Positions 26,455 to 40,317 of a stretch of 64,000 nt of DNA are shown here, in pieces (the stretch's first letter is position 1; each line of letters opens with the position of its first letter). Origin of the DNA: Brachionus manjavacas. Its lineage: Eukaryota; Rotifera; Eurotatoria; Ploima; Brachionidae. The stretch is taken from contig JAHQIY010000002.1 in assembly GCA_019054805.1 (NCBI GenBank), positions 1,984,001-2,048,000 on the forward strand, given 5' to 3'. The notes below the pieces were generated by a model that ran no database searches, was not told where the DNA came from, and saw only the letters and a list, made by a program, of their open reading frames with translations. Made by a program: the position numbers and the translations under genes.

Positions 26455-27490
26455 TGTTTGTTCGAATTTTTCAACTATAATTTTAGTAAACTTTGATTCC
26501 TTGCAGATTTTTATTTAAATTTTAAAACTAAACGAGTACCAAGTTAAATGCTAAGCTTAACAATAAGGATATGAATTTCTAAGCCAAAATATAAGCTAAA
26601 GAAATCTTTATAATTAGACAAATAAACGACAATTGAATTTAGAGTAATTATTAAATAACCATCATGCTTAACTTTTAAAGTTTGTATTAGAGCTATATTT
26701 CTAAAATTTTGAGCGACTATTTAAATTTTGCTCATAGAAAGCTTTAATTTCAAGTTTTGACATATGTGTAAAAATTGTACTTTTAATTTTTATTTAAGTA
26801 AAACCACTGTAGAACATCGATTAAGTATATAAATTTTTTTGATTTTTAATTTATAATTTGCGGTCTTGTGCCAACTAGAAAAATATTTGGTTTAATTTTT
26901 AAAAGTTGAAAAATTTGTCAGAGTTATTATTTATATTCATTTTTATCCTTTTTATGCATTGAATTTTGAAATACTAATTAATCAATCTAAATTTAATTAA
27001 TTTTTTATAAATCTAAATTGGATCACCTTTTCAAGCTTTAATTAAACTTGGATGAAAACTTGACTTGAAAATTTCCAGCACATGTGCTCGATCATTATAA
27101 ATGTAATAATTGCAGCATAAAAATTTTGTTTAGAAGAATTCGCTTACAAGTCAAATTTAAAGACAATATTTCCATTAATTTTATGGATCAAAAAGTAAAT
27201 TTTAATAAAATTAATTTGAAAAAATAAAAAATAAAATTTATGCACTAAAAATTTATTAAATCAAAATAATTCAGTAATAAAAATTTTGATTAAAATTAAT
27301 CAAAACTTTCTTTTTAAAAGATAGGAAAAAAAATTTTCTAATATTTTCTACTATTAATATAGCGGTTTATTAGAACCTACAAACTATAGAATTCTTTATA
27401 AACTAAAAAAATCCTAATACCTAATACAATTTAAAATAAAATCAATACTATAAGATTAACTTAACTAAAAGTAAGTATTTGGTCAAAACC
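26455..27490. other. AT-rich intergenic stretch, convergent gene ends
   Basis: About 1 kb between the 3' ends of UFSP1 (+) and the next gene (-). No coding exon, repeat or RNA gene could be recognised. Confidence 0.6.
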
Positions 27491-28186
27491 CTAACAATTG
27501 TCTGTTTTATTTCTATTCAACTTTGATCTATATCTGTAGCGAGTTTGTCTTATTGTGTTCAATGCACTCTTCCAATAGTTTTTAAATTCCGACTCGGTTA
27601 AATTTTGAGGCAAAAATTTTTGCTTGGCTTCATCTAAAATAATGAATACTATATCAAGTCAACCTTTTTAACAGCTACTTTAATATACCTTTGATTTTAT
27701 TCATGACATCATATGAAGATCGTTTAATTTTTTTGTATGTTAAGTTTTCGATCGGTCCGAATTCAACTATAAATCTCTGCTTGACATATTTGTTAAAATT
27801 TTTCTGCCTCTCTTTGAATTCAGTCCAATTTGGGTCTTTGTCTGGCGAACCAACTTCAACATAACTTTGATCATTCAAATCATTTGACGAACATTCAGAA
27901 TCCTTAAAAATTTAAAGCTAATCCAGATTCCATTCCTTTTAAAGTAGAAAATTACATTTCTACTGGAACTGCGGTCTGATCTGGAACAATCATATTGAAA
28001 TTGGTTCGAGTTACCAGTGTTAATTGAGTTAATTACCTCAAGAGACAAATTTTTAAGACATGCATTAAACTGCTCAAGCTTTTGCAAATACTAAAGATTT
28101 TCATTAGTTTAAGATTGATTGAGAATTTGAAAAAATTATATTACTGATAGATAAAAATAGTAATAGGTGAGAACTTCGGACTCCAT
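27491..28186 (-). CDS. Hypothetical protein, four exons, family not recognised
   Basis: Exons on the minus strand: 28186-28145, 28090-27956, 27902-27689, 27633-27491. All introns are about 53-55 bp with GT..AG ends, and the frame is open across the joins, giving 177 residues. The N-terminal part is rich in Leu and Asn with a Ser/Arg run (SRSDRSSSR). The central part holds PNWTEFKERQKNFNKYVKQR, and the C-terminus is strongly basic (TIRQTRYRYRSKLNRNK). The basic tail could bind nucleic acid, but no named domain is evident. There is no signal peptide or membrane segment. The regular introns and maintained frame argue that it is a real gene. Confidence 0.7.
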
Positions 28187-29964
28187 AGTTTAGCTGCCTT
28201 GCTTAAATGAAATAAAGCGAACGTTTTCTATTTTTGTTTGCTTTATTAAAGCTAAATTTATTGAATTCTAGTGAAAAATTTGAAAAAAAAAATAATTGCT
28301 CTCAAATATATATGGTCTCTAGCTGCTTAAATTCATCCTTGTAGTTTTACGTTTAATATACTTTTAAGAAGCTATAACATTTTAAAAAGAAAATTTAGCT
28401 AAAAAGAAGATTCTATTTTACAAGTAGTTAAGCAATGTTAAAAGCGATCAAAATGTATTAAAACTCGCTTTTTTATTTAAAGAAATAGTATGGTATTGGT
28501 AATGTGTTTTAATTTTTGTTAAATTTCATGCTTTTTTTTTCGAAAATTCCCTCTCGAGTTTTAGCATTAGTTAAATTTCATTACTGGACTAAATATTTTT
28601 ACCATTACATAAAGCTCTATTCAGAAAATAAAACGATTTTTTAAAGAAATAGCTTCATTACTCCAATGTAAAAAAAATGATAATCTAAAAATTCTTTTTT
28701 GAATAAATAACATTTTAAAAAAATTTTTGGTTTTACTCCTCATGGTTTTTTGAAAAATTGATAAAAAATTTAATAATCCGTTTATCTAATATAAATTTGT
28801 CCTGATTTACTTTATGATTAAATTTAATTTTTTTCATTATCTTGATTGTTCAAAAATCATCCGATTTTTTTTTAAATTTTCAAATTTCAACTTTCCAAAG
28901 CTCTTTGTATCATCCAAAAATAAATATAGTCAAATTAAAAAAATACTGAATTATTGAATCTCAATTTTTGACTTTTAATTTACTCCAAAAGAATAGTTTT
29001 AGATTTTTTTTATTTATTTTTTTCCATGTAAAGAATTTTAGTATTGTTCGATCTTAATCATTCCTCGAATTCAAGTTCTTGATTTTCATTAGAATTATTT
29101 TCGATCTTTTTTTTATTTATTTAAGAAAAAAAATTAATCTTATAAAGACTAGCATTTGTTTTAGAAAATTTATTTTTGTAACTTGACTTTTTTCAAAACG
29201 CAATAGATTTTTAAAATTTCAGTAATTTATTTTAAAAAATTCAAATAATTAAAAGAAGAGCCAATGTAATAAATTTCTTTACTTTGCATTTAAAACATGA
29301 ATTCTTCAAAAGTTGAATTCTAAATTATCTAAATTATGTTACTAGAAATAACATGACCAAGTTTAAGCTTTGCGTCGAATCATTTAATAAAGCTTATCAC
29401 TTTTTCTTTAAGCAACCCCAATAAATTCAAAGAAGCGTTTGCTTTTTTTTAACCGTTGACTCAATGGATCTTATTTTGATTTAGTTTGCAATTTCTTAAT
29501 TTCAAAAAATCGTAAAAATATCACTCCTAAAGTAGCTTAACAAATTTAGATTATTTGGTTGATTAAATTAAATTAAATTTAAAACAATCCTTTGCATTCA
29601 TTTCAAAATATTGCATGCTTAAATTTTGTTTAACATTTTTTTAATTTTTTGCATCAAGACAAAAATTCAAAAAAGCAATTTTTTTCTCTAAATCCCTGCC
29701 AAAGTAACTCTTGAGCAGATAGTTCAAATTTGCAATATAACCAAGTATGCTTATAAGAGTTGCAATTTGAAAGCACATGCTTTTAAAGCATTTGTGCATT
29801 TTGTTGCAATTTTCCCTAGTCCTAAATCAAATTTATTCAAAACATACATTTATTTAAAACGACCTTAACTCTTTAAATCTAGAGTGAGTGAATTCATCGC
29901 GGCAGATTCTTTTGGTTAATTTTAACACACACATTAAATTTGAAATAATACTAGTATTGGCAAA
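28187..29964. other. Intergenic region between divergent genes
   Basis: About 1.8 kb separating the unrecognised minus-strand gene from RPL5. It must contain both promoters. An imperfect palindrome, GCACATGCTTTTAAAGCATT and onward, sits near 29774. Otherwise it is AT-rich and featureless. Confidence 0.55.
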
Positions 29965-31118
29965 ATGGTAAGCAAAATTTTTCCGTAGTTTACCTATTCA
30001 CCGCTGCCGAAAATGTGATTAAAAGTGATCACATTTTTGTGGCACGTTGTGACAAATATACTTAATTTTTGCATTTAAAACAGGCCTTTGTTAAAGTAGT
30101 CAAAAATAAAGCTTACTTTAAACGATTTCAAGTTAAGTACAAAAGGCGCAGAGGTTAGTTGAACATTTTTGCCATCTTCAATTTGGGTTTTTAATTGAAA
30201 AATATTTTTTAAAGAGGGAAAAACTGACTACTATGCCAGAAAGCGCTTGATTCTCCAAGAGAAAAATAAATACAACACACCAAAATACCGACTGGTTGTC
30301 CGAATTTCCAACACAGACGTAACCACCCAAGTAAATTTCAATTCTTAATTATAATCGAACTATGAAATAAGAGAATTAATAAAGATTGTTTTAAATAAAA
30401 GATCGCCTATGCTCGTATTCAAGGAGACGTTGTTATGGCTGCTGCATACTCGCACGAGTTGCCAAGATATGGAGTAAAAGTTGGTCTGACCAATTATGCT
30501 TCGACCTACGCCACTGGTTTATTGTTGGCCAGAAGACTTTTGAAAAAGCTAAAGTTAGATAGTGTTTATGCTGGTGCCAAAGAAGTCAATGGTGAAGAGT
30601 ACAATGTCGAGGATGTCGATGGACAACCTGGTGCTTTCCAATGTTTCTTGGATGTCGGTTTGGCTACAACTTCAACCGGAGCTAGAGTATTTGCTGCCCT
30701 TAAGGGTGCTGCTGATGGAGGCCTACACATCCCACACAGTGTCAAGCGATTCCCTGGTTATGACAAGGAAAGCAAAGAATTCAAAGCCGACGTACTCCGA
30801 AAATACATTTTTGGTTTGCATGTAGCCGATTACATGAAGGAATTACAAGGCGAAGACGAAGAAGCCTACAAGAAACAATTCTCTGGATACATTAAAGCTG
30901 GAATCACTGCTGACAACATCGAGGCTGTGTATAAAAAAGCTCACGCTGAAATCAGAAAAGATCCTGAATTCAAGCCCAAACCAAAGAAGACTTTAGCTGA
31001 AGGCCAAAAACAAAAGAGATGGACAAAAGCTCCATTGAACAGAGCCCAACGAAACGACAGAGTCAGACAAAAGAAAGAGTCTTTCCTCAAAAAAGTCGCT
31101 GCTCTAGCCGATAATTAA
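29965..31118 (+). CDS. RPL5: 60S ribosomal protein L5 (uL18)
   Basis: Large-subunit protein that binds 5S rRNA with RPL11 in the central protuberance. Exons: 29965-29967 (the start codon only), 30084-30153, 30215-30330, 30402-31118, giving 301 residues (human 297). The N-terminus [20 protein letters not shown], the segment [20 protein letters not shown] and the basic tail are typical of eukaryotic L5. Intron 1 directly follows the ATG, as in many animal ribosomal protein genes. It contains a perfect 10-bp hairpin (AAAATGTGAT / ATCACATTTT). An AATAAA signal lies about 50 bp after the stop. Confidence 0.97.
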
Positions 31119-34100
31119 GTTCATTCTTTTTTTTTCTGATTTAATTTTTTAAACAGAGAAAAAGACTGAATTTTAATAAAAAAAATGAAAAAAAATTTTT
31201 TTTTATCTTTAACAATTAGTTGTTTTCTAATTTGATTAATTAATTTAATTAAGAAAATTTAATTGATACATTTAAATTTTTCAATATTTAATTCTTTTTT
31301 ATATCAAAAGGTTAAATTTAAGTAATTAGGTGCTTTTTTTCAAATCAAACAAGAATTTCAAATATTTTCAGTGCTTATTTTTTTTTTATGCATATGACTT
31401 TTTTATAAGAGTTTATTTGTTTATTTAAAATATAAAAATGGTCTGAGAAACTTCTTTGGCCAAATTAAAAATGATCAAATCTTGCCATGGAAGTGAGCTA
31501 AAGATATCAATACAAATTTTGTTGTTTTTTTTGCTCAATTATTATAATTTTTCGGCTGTTTAATCTTAATTTTTACTCTTTTTGAATAATCTTTAATGAT
31601 TCAGTTTGCTGATTTGGTGTTTACTTATGTTTATAATCAACATCAATCTTTTCTACATTTTATCAAAGTATTAAGTCTTTTTTAATATAGAATTAGTTAA
31701 ATTTTAAATTTTTCCTCAAAAAAATAATCCTTATGTACGAAATTAAATGAGGAGTATTTTAATCTAATGTATGTTTTTGATATTCACATTATTTGTTTCA
31801 AAAATTACAGAAAACTATCAAAAATAAATTATTTGTCTTTAAAAGCTCAAAGAACGAGTTTGCATTAAAAAAAAGTTAATTTTATCTTAATTCATCAATA
31901 TTTATAAATTTAAAACATGTCCCATTTGTTTTGATCAGAATTCCTAATCTTTTCAAGTTGGAACGATAAAAACTGAGTTTCATGAGAACACCGGACGTAA
32001 TTTTTTAGCTCAAAGTCAAGTTATAACTTAAATTTTAAAAAATAATAAAAATAATGACTTGCTATTGACTTAAACTTGAAACTTAATAAAAACCTAGTAT
32101 GAAATATTGAGGAATTGAATATAAAAAGATTTTTCTATTCATAATTATTCATAGTTTGAAAAAAATATTTGTAAATTAAAATTTATTTTTCAAAAAACTA
32201 TGAAAAAAAATTATTTGCCTATCAACGCCATGTCAGGTCATCATTTGACTCCTTGGATCGTTTCCTTAATTTCAGTTCTTCTGGAATGTTTTCTTTTTTT
32301 GGGTAAATGGATCAGTTCATGTTCTGCATTATTTTGCTTATTATTTAAACAGTTTATTCATTAAACTATTTACGAAGTATTCTTAGTCATTTTCATTTTT
32401 TATAAGAATATTTTTCTGATTAGTTTTGAAGAAAATAATATGGATCACATATTATTTTTTAAATTATTTTTGTTATTTTAATATCGACAAAGATTAAATT
32501 TATAAGAATCTTTTCATTAAAAAATTTCCCATTATTTTTTAATTTTCAATAAGCAAAAAATTTCAATTAATTTCTTAAATAATCAAATTTTTTATTCCAG
32601 TCTCAGTTTAAAATTTAATTTATACTTGGTTTTTCAAAAATTTTCATATTTGAAACCAAATTGTAAAGTGAAAACTACTTTAATTTTTTTTCAAAAATTT
32701 TAAGAATTTTTTTTTTTTAATTCTGGCTTTGATATTTATTTTTAATTTAAGTATGATTTTTTCCAAATTTTGAATTTTAGTTTTATCTATTGATTTAACT
32801 AAGAACAAAGTTTCTTTTACTGTAAAACCTTGCAAACTTCACCTTTGCTAAGGAATGAAAGTTGTTATTGTTCCTCCAAAATATCATACTTCAGTTTCAT
32901 TTATATTTAAATTGGCTTTTTTCTAAAGAATAGGGGATATAGAATGGAGATATATTAAATTTTTCTAATAATTTTTATTTTAATAAAGCTACAAGTTTTA
33001 TGGGATTTAAAACTTAATTAATTTACATACCAATGATGTCAAACATGGCACCTTGTACAGTCAGTAGAAGTATCTTTTTTTAGACCTTTGAAAGTTTAGG
33101 ACCAATTAATAATATTAATAATAATAAAAATTTTTAACCCAACGAAAAAGCTCACTTAGAATTTGATTTTTTTAAAAAGCCCATTAGGTAAAATATATGA
33201 TTATTTTAAAAAGCTTATTTTAAATCAAATATCTGTATTTCTAAAAAATTTGATGGAAAAATATATTTTTCAAATTAGTGCCTTAATCATTTTTCAAGAG
33301 CCTAAACAGATAATTTGTAAGTTCTGATCATTTATTTCTATTAAATACATAAAGTTTATGTGTAAATCGTTACTTATTTGCCTATTATTTGTTATCAATT
33401 ATTTGTTTTCATTTTAAAAAATTGGAAAAAAACAGTACCGCTTAATTTTTGAGGTAAAAAAAAGCAATAAAAAATGTAGATAAGTCTTATCTTTAAAATG
33501 ATATACAAATAATCACTCCATTAATCAGGCATGTCATAAATTCATTAAATTCAATTTATAGTATGTAATAAAAACAAAAAAAAAAAACAATATGAAATAT
33601 ACTTTTTGAATTGGTTTTATTCCATCAACAATGGGTTTTATTTAAAAATGGAGTGAAAGTATCGAATAAAAAAATCTACTCTTTTAATTTATTTTTCTCT
33701 TATTAATCAATTAAAATTAACACAAAACGATATGCAATAAAAATTACTTAAAATTATATTTTAAGTTTTTTTTCTGGAAATCACTTCTTCAAAGTAACTG
33801 CCAATGCATATCGATTTATAGAGCGAGTTTCTAAATTAAATAAAGAAATTTAAAATTTTTTTTTTTCAAATTAAAGAATTCTTTTATTTATGATATTTCT
33901 ACATTGTTTGATAAAAATGGAGCAATTACGTTATAATTTAATTTCCTAATAAAAAGATTATTTTAAAATCACTAAAAAACCAAAATGACAAAAATAAAAA
34001 AATTTTTTTTATAATTTTATTTGGATTTTTTCTTTGATACTAACAAAACAATTTTTTCTGTTTCTCTCAGACATCAGTTTTTTGCGTCTTTTATAACTCA

Positions 34101-34372
34101 TTTTTACGCTTCCAATTTTATTTGTCTTAAATTAGCTTAAAATACATTTATTTAAAGTTTAAAAAAATATATTAAAAAAAATAAGTAACTTTAGAAAAAA
34201 AATAAAATAAAATTTTTTAAATTCTTATGGTCTTCGTTCTTGGTGTTAGTTAAAAGCTCTTTTTGGTTCACTAGAGTGATTAATAAAAATAATGCTTATA
34301 AATGAAATAAAAGTACAAAAGTCGAATTTTTGACAAATTCTAGTTGTTTTTGAAATTACAATCATTGACGTT
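31119..34372. other. AT-rich intergenic stretch, convergent gene ends
   Basis: About 3.2 kb between the 3' ends of RPL5 (+) and PP1 (-). No exon-like frame, RNA gene or clear repeat was recognised. A slightly less AT-rich patch near 32215-32290 carries no identifiable feature. Confidence 0.55.
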
Positions 34373-35599
34373 CTATTTCTTTCCTTTGATTTGAGTGCCA
34401 AGACTTCCGGGCAAGACCCCAATCGAATTGTTGCTTTGGTTGTTTTGATTTGATGGAGCATTGGCGATTCCCATGGTTGCGGTTCTTGGTGGAGTCACAG
34501 GACGGCCTACGCTCATACCTCCATATTGGTATTTGGTCTTTTTTTCGCTTGGTTTTAATATTTGAAACGAACACATTAGTGTCTCATCTACGGACATCAT
34601 ACCACCGGCATTATCAAATTCACCACAATAATTTGGAGCAGAGAAAAGTGTGACGAGCTGACGTTTAGCGAAAAATTCATAGCCGTCTTCAACTACCTTA
34701 AAATTGAAAAAGATTAACTTTTTTAAATAGATTTTTAACCCAATAGACTTAAATTGAAAAAAAATTAAATTTTTTTAATAAAATTTAATTTTGAAAATTT
34801 TATTTTCAAAATTTAAATTAGAATAAAAATTATGAAAAAAAAAGAAACTTACTTGATGAGCTCTACAGATTAAATCCATATCATGTCTATTTAAAAATTT
34901 AGCTACGACATCAGCACCGAATGTGAACGAGACTCCGCGATCATTTTCACCCCATCCTTGTACATCTTTGTCCGGATCGCTCCACAACAAATCGCACAAA
35001 AGACCAGTATCTGGCACATCAGTGGGTCGCATTATTCGTCTTATTTGCTCCATTGATTGTAAATCGGGCGATAGGCCTCCATGACAACAAAATATTTTCT
35101 CGTCAATGATGGCCGCGATTGGCAAACAATTAAAACAGTCCGTAAAAGTTTTCCAAAGCTTTATATTAAATCTTCTCTTACATTCATCATAAAACCCATA
35201 GATGCGATTTATGCTGGCGCATTCATGGTTGCCACGGAGTAAAAAAAAATTCTCGGGAAATTTTATCTTGTACGCTAGAAGAAGACAAATGGTCTCAAGA
35301 GATTGCTTGCCACGGTCGACATAGTCACCAAGAAACAAATAGTTGGCCTCTGGCGGAAAGCCGCCATACTCGAACAACCTAAGCAGGTCGTTGAATTGGC
35401 CGTGTATGTCACCGCATATTTTGAGCGGGGCTTCCAGCTCGAGCAAAATTGGTTGACTTAAAAAAATTTCTCTTGATTTGATACACAGTGTGCGGACCTC
35501 ATTTTCGGTCATGTTGACTATTTTGCCCGGTCGGCTGGATCGCGCCTCCAACAAGCGATTGATCAAGCTGTCAAGCTGTAAATCTCCATTGTCTGCCAT
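34373..35599 (-). CDS. PPP1C: Serine/threonine-protein phosphatase PP1 catalytic subunit
   Basis: Metal-dependent phosphatase that acts through many regulatory subunits on glycogen, mitotic and contractile targets. Exons: 35599-34853 and 34696-34373, separated by a 156-bp intron after RAHQ; 356 residues. The PPP signature motifs are intact: GDIHGQ (63-68), GDYVDRG (91-97), RGNHE (122-126), and [14 protein letters not shown] in the second exon. The C-terminal VTPPR motif (Thr317) matches the inhibitory CDK site of alpha/gamma-type PP1. It is followed by an unusual Asn/Gln-rich extension of about 37 residues ending QIKGKK. The exact isoform class (alpha, beta or gamma) is not resolved. Confidence 0.97.
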
Positions 35600-38500
35600 T
35601 ATATTACGTGCCTCCTATTTAAGTGTTTATCTACGCCCGAGTCCTTTGCCTTACTCAATCTAAACAAAATTTTAATTTTTAATCTTTTAGCTTCTCACGT
35701 AGATTTCCACTCGAATGTTTTTATTTTAAATTCAAGCAGAAAAAATTCACACATTTATTAACTTTTCAGCTTTGAATAGTATTGAAAGTAACTCAGCTAA
35801 ATGCAGCTTAAAGTTTAGAAAATAAAAATAAAGAATATAAAATGATTATAATGCTATGAATGTTTTGCTTTTTATTAATAATTTATGCTTGTTGCGAGGC
35901 TTGCAATAGAAAAACTATGGCGGCACATTGCTTATGTTTCTTTGATTAAGCGAATTGCAAATTTCAAATACTTGAAGATTATTGCAATTTATAAATAAAT
36001 GTGCAATTTTTATGTTAGCTTTCTACCAACTTGAAATAGCTAGTTTATCTTTTAAAATTTTTTTTTAGGCCTTCGTTAATCCACTTTATTAGCGTCGACG
36101 ACCCAATTTGATTCCAATTTACTAGTCAAAAATAATTTATTTTGCATACATTATTAAATTTATTTATCTTTTAATAATTAAATCATATATTATTTGTTTT
36201 TTAACTAGCGAGCTGAAATAATTTTAATTGATTCATAATTTTTAATTCATTTGAAACAAAAAATTAAAATTGGTTTTTTATTTTGAAACAAAATTAAAAA
36301 TTTTAAATAATTTTCTTTTGATTCGATCTTGAAAAATTCTGCCTGCAACACTTATTTATTTTTTTATTTTTAAAACTAATAAATTATTCTCAATCAATGT
36401 GAACTAACTAAACTAAACAAAATTACTCCATTCACCATTGAATTTTAATGCTCTTTTCATTACGTAATGATGTGTATTTCTGATAGAAAATCAATCAAAT
36501 ATCATAAATAAAATTTTTAGAATTAAATTCAGGAAAAAAATATCTCTTTAAGAAAAAAAAGATCTTTGGGATTGTTTTTAAATTCCGAAAATAGAAAATG
36601 TTTTTTGAAAACAATTTTTTTTGTCATGTTTTTAAGTCAACTTTGACAATGGTTACGCTAATACACGACTTCCTGTATGGTTAGAAAATCTCGTGGGAAA
36701 CTAATGTTATTAGTGATGATAACTAAATGAACAAAAAAAATTAGAGATATGAATTAAGAATTTTGAAATTATGTTTTGGAAATTAGCTTGGATAATCAGA
36801 TTATTTAATTGATTTATTTTAAGCTGTACGGACTTGTACGTATTTTTGTTTAAATTAATTAAGAAATTGAATTCAAAATACTTCCTCTATAATAAATTTA
36901 CTTGAGAAAATAAAATTTTAAAGGAAGCTAATAAGACCTACTTTTAAAATAAATTATTGACTAAATTAGAGTAATTGACTAAATCTTTATTTATTTTTGT
37001 AAAAATTATCGATTTTTAAAAAGAGCCTTAACTTTTGTACCAAAATGTCAAACATTGATTCATCACTTTTTATTTAGATAGTCAAGCTAATGTCTAAAAT
37101 TTAGAATTTTTCGCTTTTTATTTTTTAAACAATTTCAAAAATTAATCAATTTAATATTCACGCTAGCTGCAAATGGAACAAAATTAACCAAAATCTTTTG
37201 CGTGCCTTCGAATAAGTTAAAGAAGGCTGGAATGGCTTCATATTGTTAATTTATTAAGCCAAACCAAATAAAACAATGGTTCCTGAGACACGTTTTTATT
37301 TTACTACGAAATTTAATTAAATAATATAAAATCTAAAATTTTGGCTTTAAATCAGCCGAATTTGATGAATAGAAATTAAAAATTTTACTTTAAGGCATAA
37401 AAATAAAATCTAATGATTTTTATATCTTCAAGTTATGAAATTATTTTGAAATTAAAGTCGCAAAATACGCCTTTTTTCAAAGATTGATTGACTGCTAAAA
37501 ATGTCACAATTAGGGGAAAAGTATCAATAAATAACAAAATATGATGCTACAAAGCCGAATTTTAAGCCTAATTTTTCCAATCTAATACCTTTATTGTATG
37601 ATATTAATATAAATTTTCTATTTTCTCTTATATATTTATATTTCAACCTAAATTTAAGCTTTCATGCAACCAAGCAATCAAACTCATACGAATAATTACT
37701 TTAAAAATTGAAAATATTTCGTTTTTTTTTACTTGTTGAATTGTTAATTTCTGTATTAGTATGTTCGAAACGCTTATAATAAAAAAAAAAGTAAAAATAT
37801 TCAGCTTTAGCAACTGAATAAATCTAAATTTTATCATTATAAATTATTTTTTGCATCTTGTCGTCAAGCTAAAGTTATTCACCAACATAAGGACCCAAAA
37901 TTAAATTAAATTTATTTAACAGTTTGTATGCGCTGGCTGCTTTCAGAGAATATTCATAAATTTATTTCTAATCTAAACATAAATAAACCTGACTTTGCAT
38001 TAATCAAAAGCTTGGTATTAAATGATAAATAATTTTTAAATTAAAAATAAAGACATTCTCATCCCGCAGTTTGATGATATGATCAAAAAAATTTATGCCT
38101 AAAATAATCGAATCAAGCACAATTCAGAAAAAATATTAAAAAAAATCAATAACTCTCTTTATCTCTCAAGTTTGTGAGTTTAATGCAAAAAGGCTTTATA
38201 TCTATTTGTTGACAGAAACAAGAAATTTTTTTTACAAAATGTTTTAATTCAAAAGTTTTTAGATAAAATGATTTTAAGTCGCCAGGCATTGATTGTTAAA
38301 AATTAAAAAATCATTTTAAATCCAATAATTAGAAAATTTTGAAATCTATTTTTTTCATTAATTTCTCAAAAGATTTAAAATTTATTGGAAAAAACCTTGA
38401 AATTGACATAAGGATCATTTCTCATTCTATAAAATTAAATCGTTTTTTTTCGTCGAAAATTTGATCCCTAGATTTAGCATAAACTTATTTTAATCTGATT

Positions 38501-39962
38501 TCAGATCCTAATTGCATTTTAATCAAATCGATACTCTTGAGTCTAATAGATGTTCTTCAAATTTTAAATTTAAGCTATTAGCCAGAAAAAACTCAATTAA
38601 AAGCATGGAAAAATAGAACCCGACATTAAAGATATTTAAATTTTTTATCGATTTAATTTTTTATTCATAGGTAAAATGAGTGGATTTTTAAATTTAGATC
38701 TCATGTTTTCGTGTATCATGGTTCTAGATTTAAATACCTGTTATTTTAATGACGTTTTATTTTTAAATAACAAAAAATATCTATTGAAATCTATCAAAAA
38801 AGTCAAGCATATAACTAAAAACTCTAATAATTTTATTATTTAGGAATTGAATTTTTTTCTTTAAAATCTAAGAAGCTAGTTATACAATTAATGAAAATCT
38901 TAATTGAAACTCTATTTGATTCAAAAAAAAACAAAGAAGAAAGTAGAAAGTAAAATATTTTAATGAAAAAAATGTGAATGAAGCAGTTTTCTAATTAAAA
39001 AAAAATATAAAAAATAAAAAAATAATATAAAAAGATCATAAAAGCATCAAAATTTTCTATGAGTCAATAATTAATAGAATTACCAACATATACTAATTTA
39101 ATATGGTGGCAAAACATCGAAGACGTTTGTTTAACATGGATAAAAATCGAGTTATAATTTAAATTTTTAATTAAATTAAAAAAATTGATATTAAAAAAAT
39201 AGAACCAAGTTTCTATAAGTTCAATTTTTTTTTAATTCAGAATTTTATATTTTAAAAATGATTTAAAAAAAATCATACATTTTAATTATTTCTATCAATT
39301 AAAATTGTAAGTTTTTAATTTATTTTAAAGAAAAATAATTTAAAAATTTTTTGAAATTAATAACACATTAAATTAGAAATTATTTTTTTTTAGCAAAACA
39401 AATTTTTTAAATCAATTATGTGATTTAAATACATGAATTTCTTTAATAAAACTTTATACAAATAATAAACGATATTCTAATTGATGAATTTTAAACTGAA
39501 CAAAAACATTTTTTGAAAATAAGATCCATCAATTTTTGTCAATAAAAATCTTAATTTTTCTTTAATAAAATTTTGATATTTATTGATTTGATATAAAATA
39601 TTCTCTTTTAAAAAAATTAATCATTTTAAAAATTTTTAAGCAATTAAAACTGAATTTACATAGATTTATATAAAATATAAACCTTTAAATAATTAATACT
39701 ATTAAAAGCATTTTAAAGACAAAAAAATTTCATTATATTTTAAAAATACTAGTATAAAGTACATAAAGCTGCAATTGTAATGCATTTGTTGCAACAAAAA
39801 AAAATTTCAAAATAAAACCAAACACACGTTTAGCTATTCATTTGAATGAAAGAACATCGATTTTCAAAAAAGCATTTAATAAAGGTCTTATTAAAATTTT
39901 TCTAAAATTTCTTTAAATTTATTTTTTATATACATAATTAGCCTTCTAGAACATAAGCTATA
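35600..39962. other. AT-rich intergenic stretch between divergent PP1 and ERH genes
   Basis: About 4.4 kb of A/T-dominated sequence containing both promoters. Open frames here, for example 37643-37837 minus, are short and low in complexity. No mobile element or RNA gene was recognised. Confidence 0.55.
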
Positions 39963-40317
39963 ATGTCTCATACCATCCTTTTAGTGCAAGCAACGACCAA
40001 GCTCGAGTCAAGAACATATTCGGATTACGAAACAGTAAACGACTGTCTTGAAGGTAGTTCTAATATTTTAACTAAATAATTTTAATTTTTTTATTTTAAC
40101 AGGAGTTTGTAAAATGTATGAAGAACATTTAAAGCGCTTAAACCCTAATTCGCCTTCGATCACTTATGACATTAGTCATTTATTTGATTTTATTGATCAA
40201 CTAGCTGATTTAAGCTGTTTGGTTTTGGATAAAACTAATTTAACTTATTCACCTCACAACAAGGACTGGATCAAAGAAAAAATTTACATTCTTCTGAGAA
40301 AACAAGCAGGAAAATAA
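39963..40317 (+). CDS. ERH: Enhancer of rudimentary homolog
   Basis: Small, extremely conserved nuclear protein acting in mRNA splicing, RNA-processing complexes and chromosome segregation. Exons: 39963-40053 and 40103-40317 with a 49-bp intron; 101 residues (human 104). It begins [20 protein letters not shown], contains [20 protein letters not shown], and ends with [18 protein letters not shown]. It differs from vertebrate ERH mainly around residues 75-85 ([11 protein letters not shown]). NOP2 follows on the same strand 243 bp downstream. An AATAAA signal lies about 110 bp past the stop. Confidence 0.97.

Noticed and set aside
29968..30083. snoRNA in RPL5 intron 1
   Set aside because: The hairpin is present but no C (RUGAUGA), D (CUGA), H or ACA boxes could be placed.
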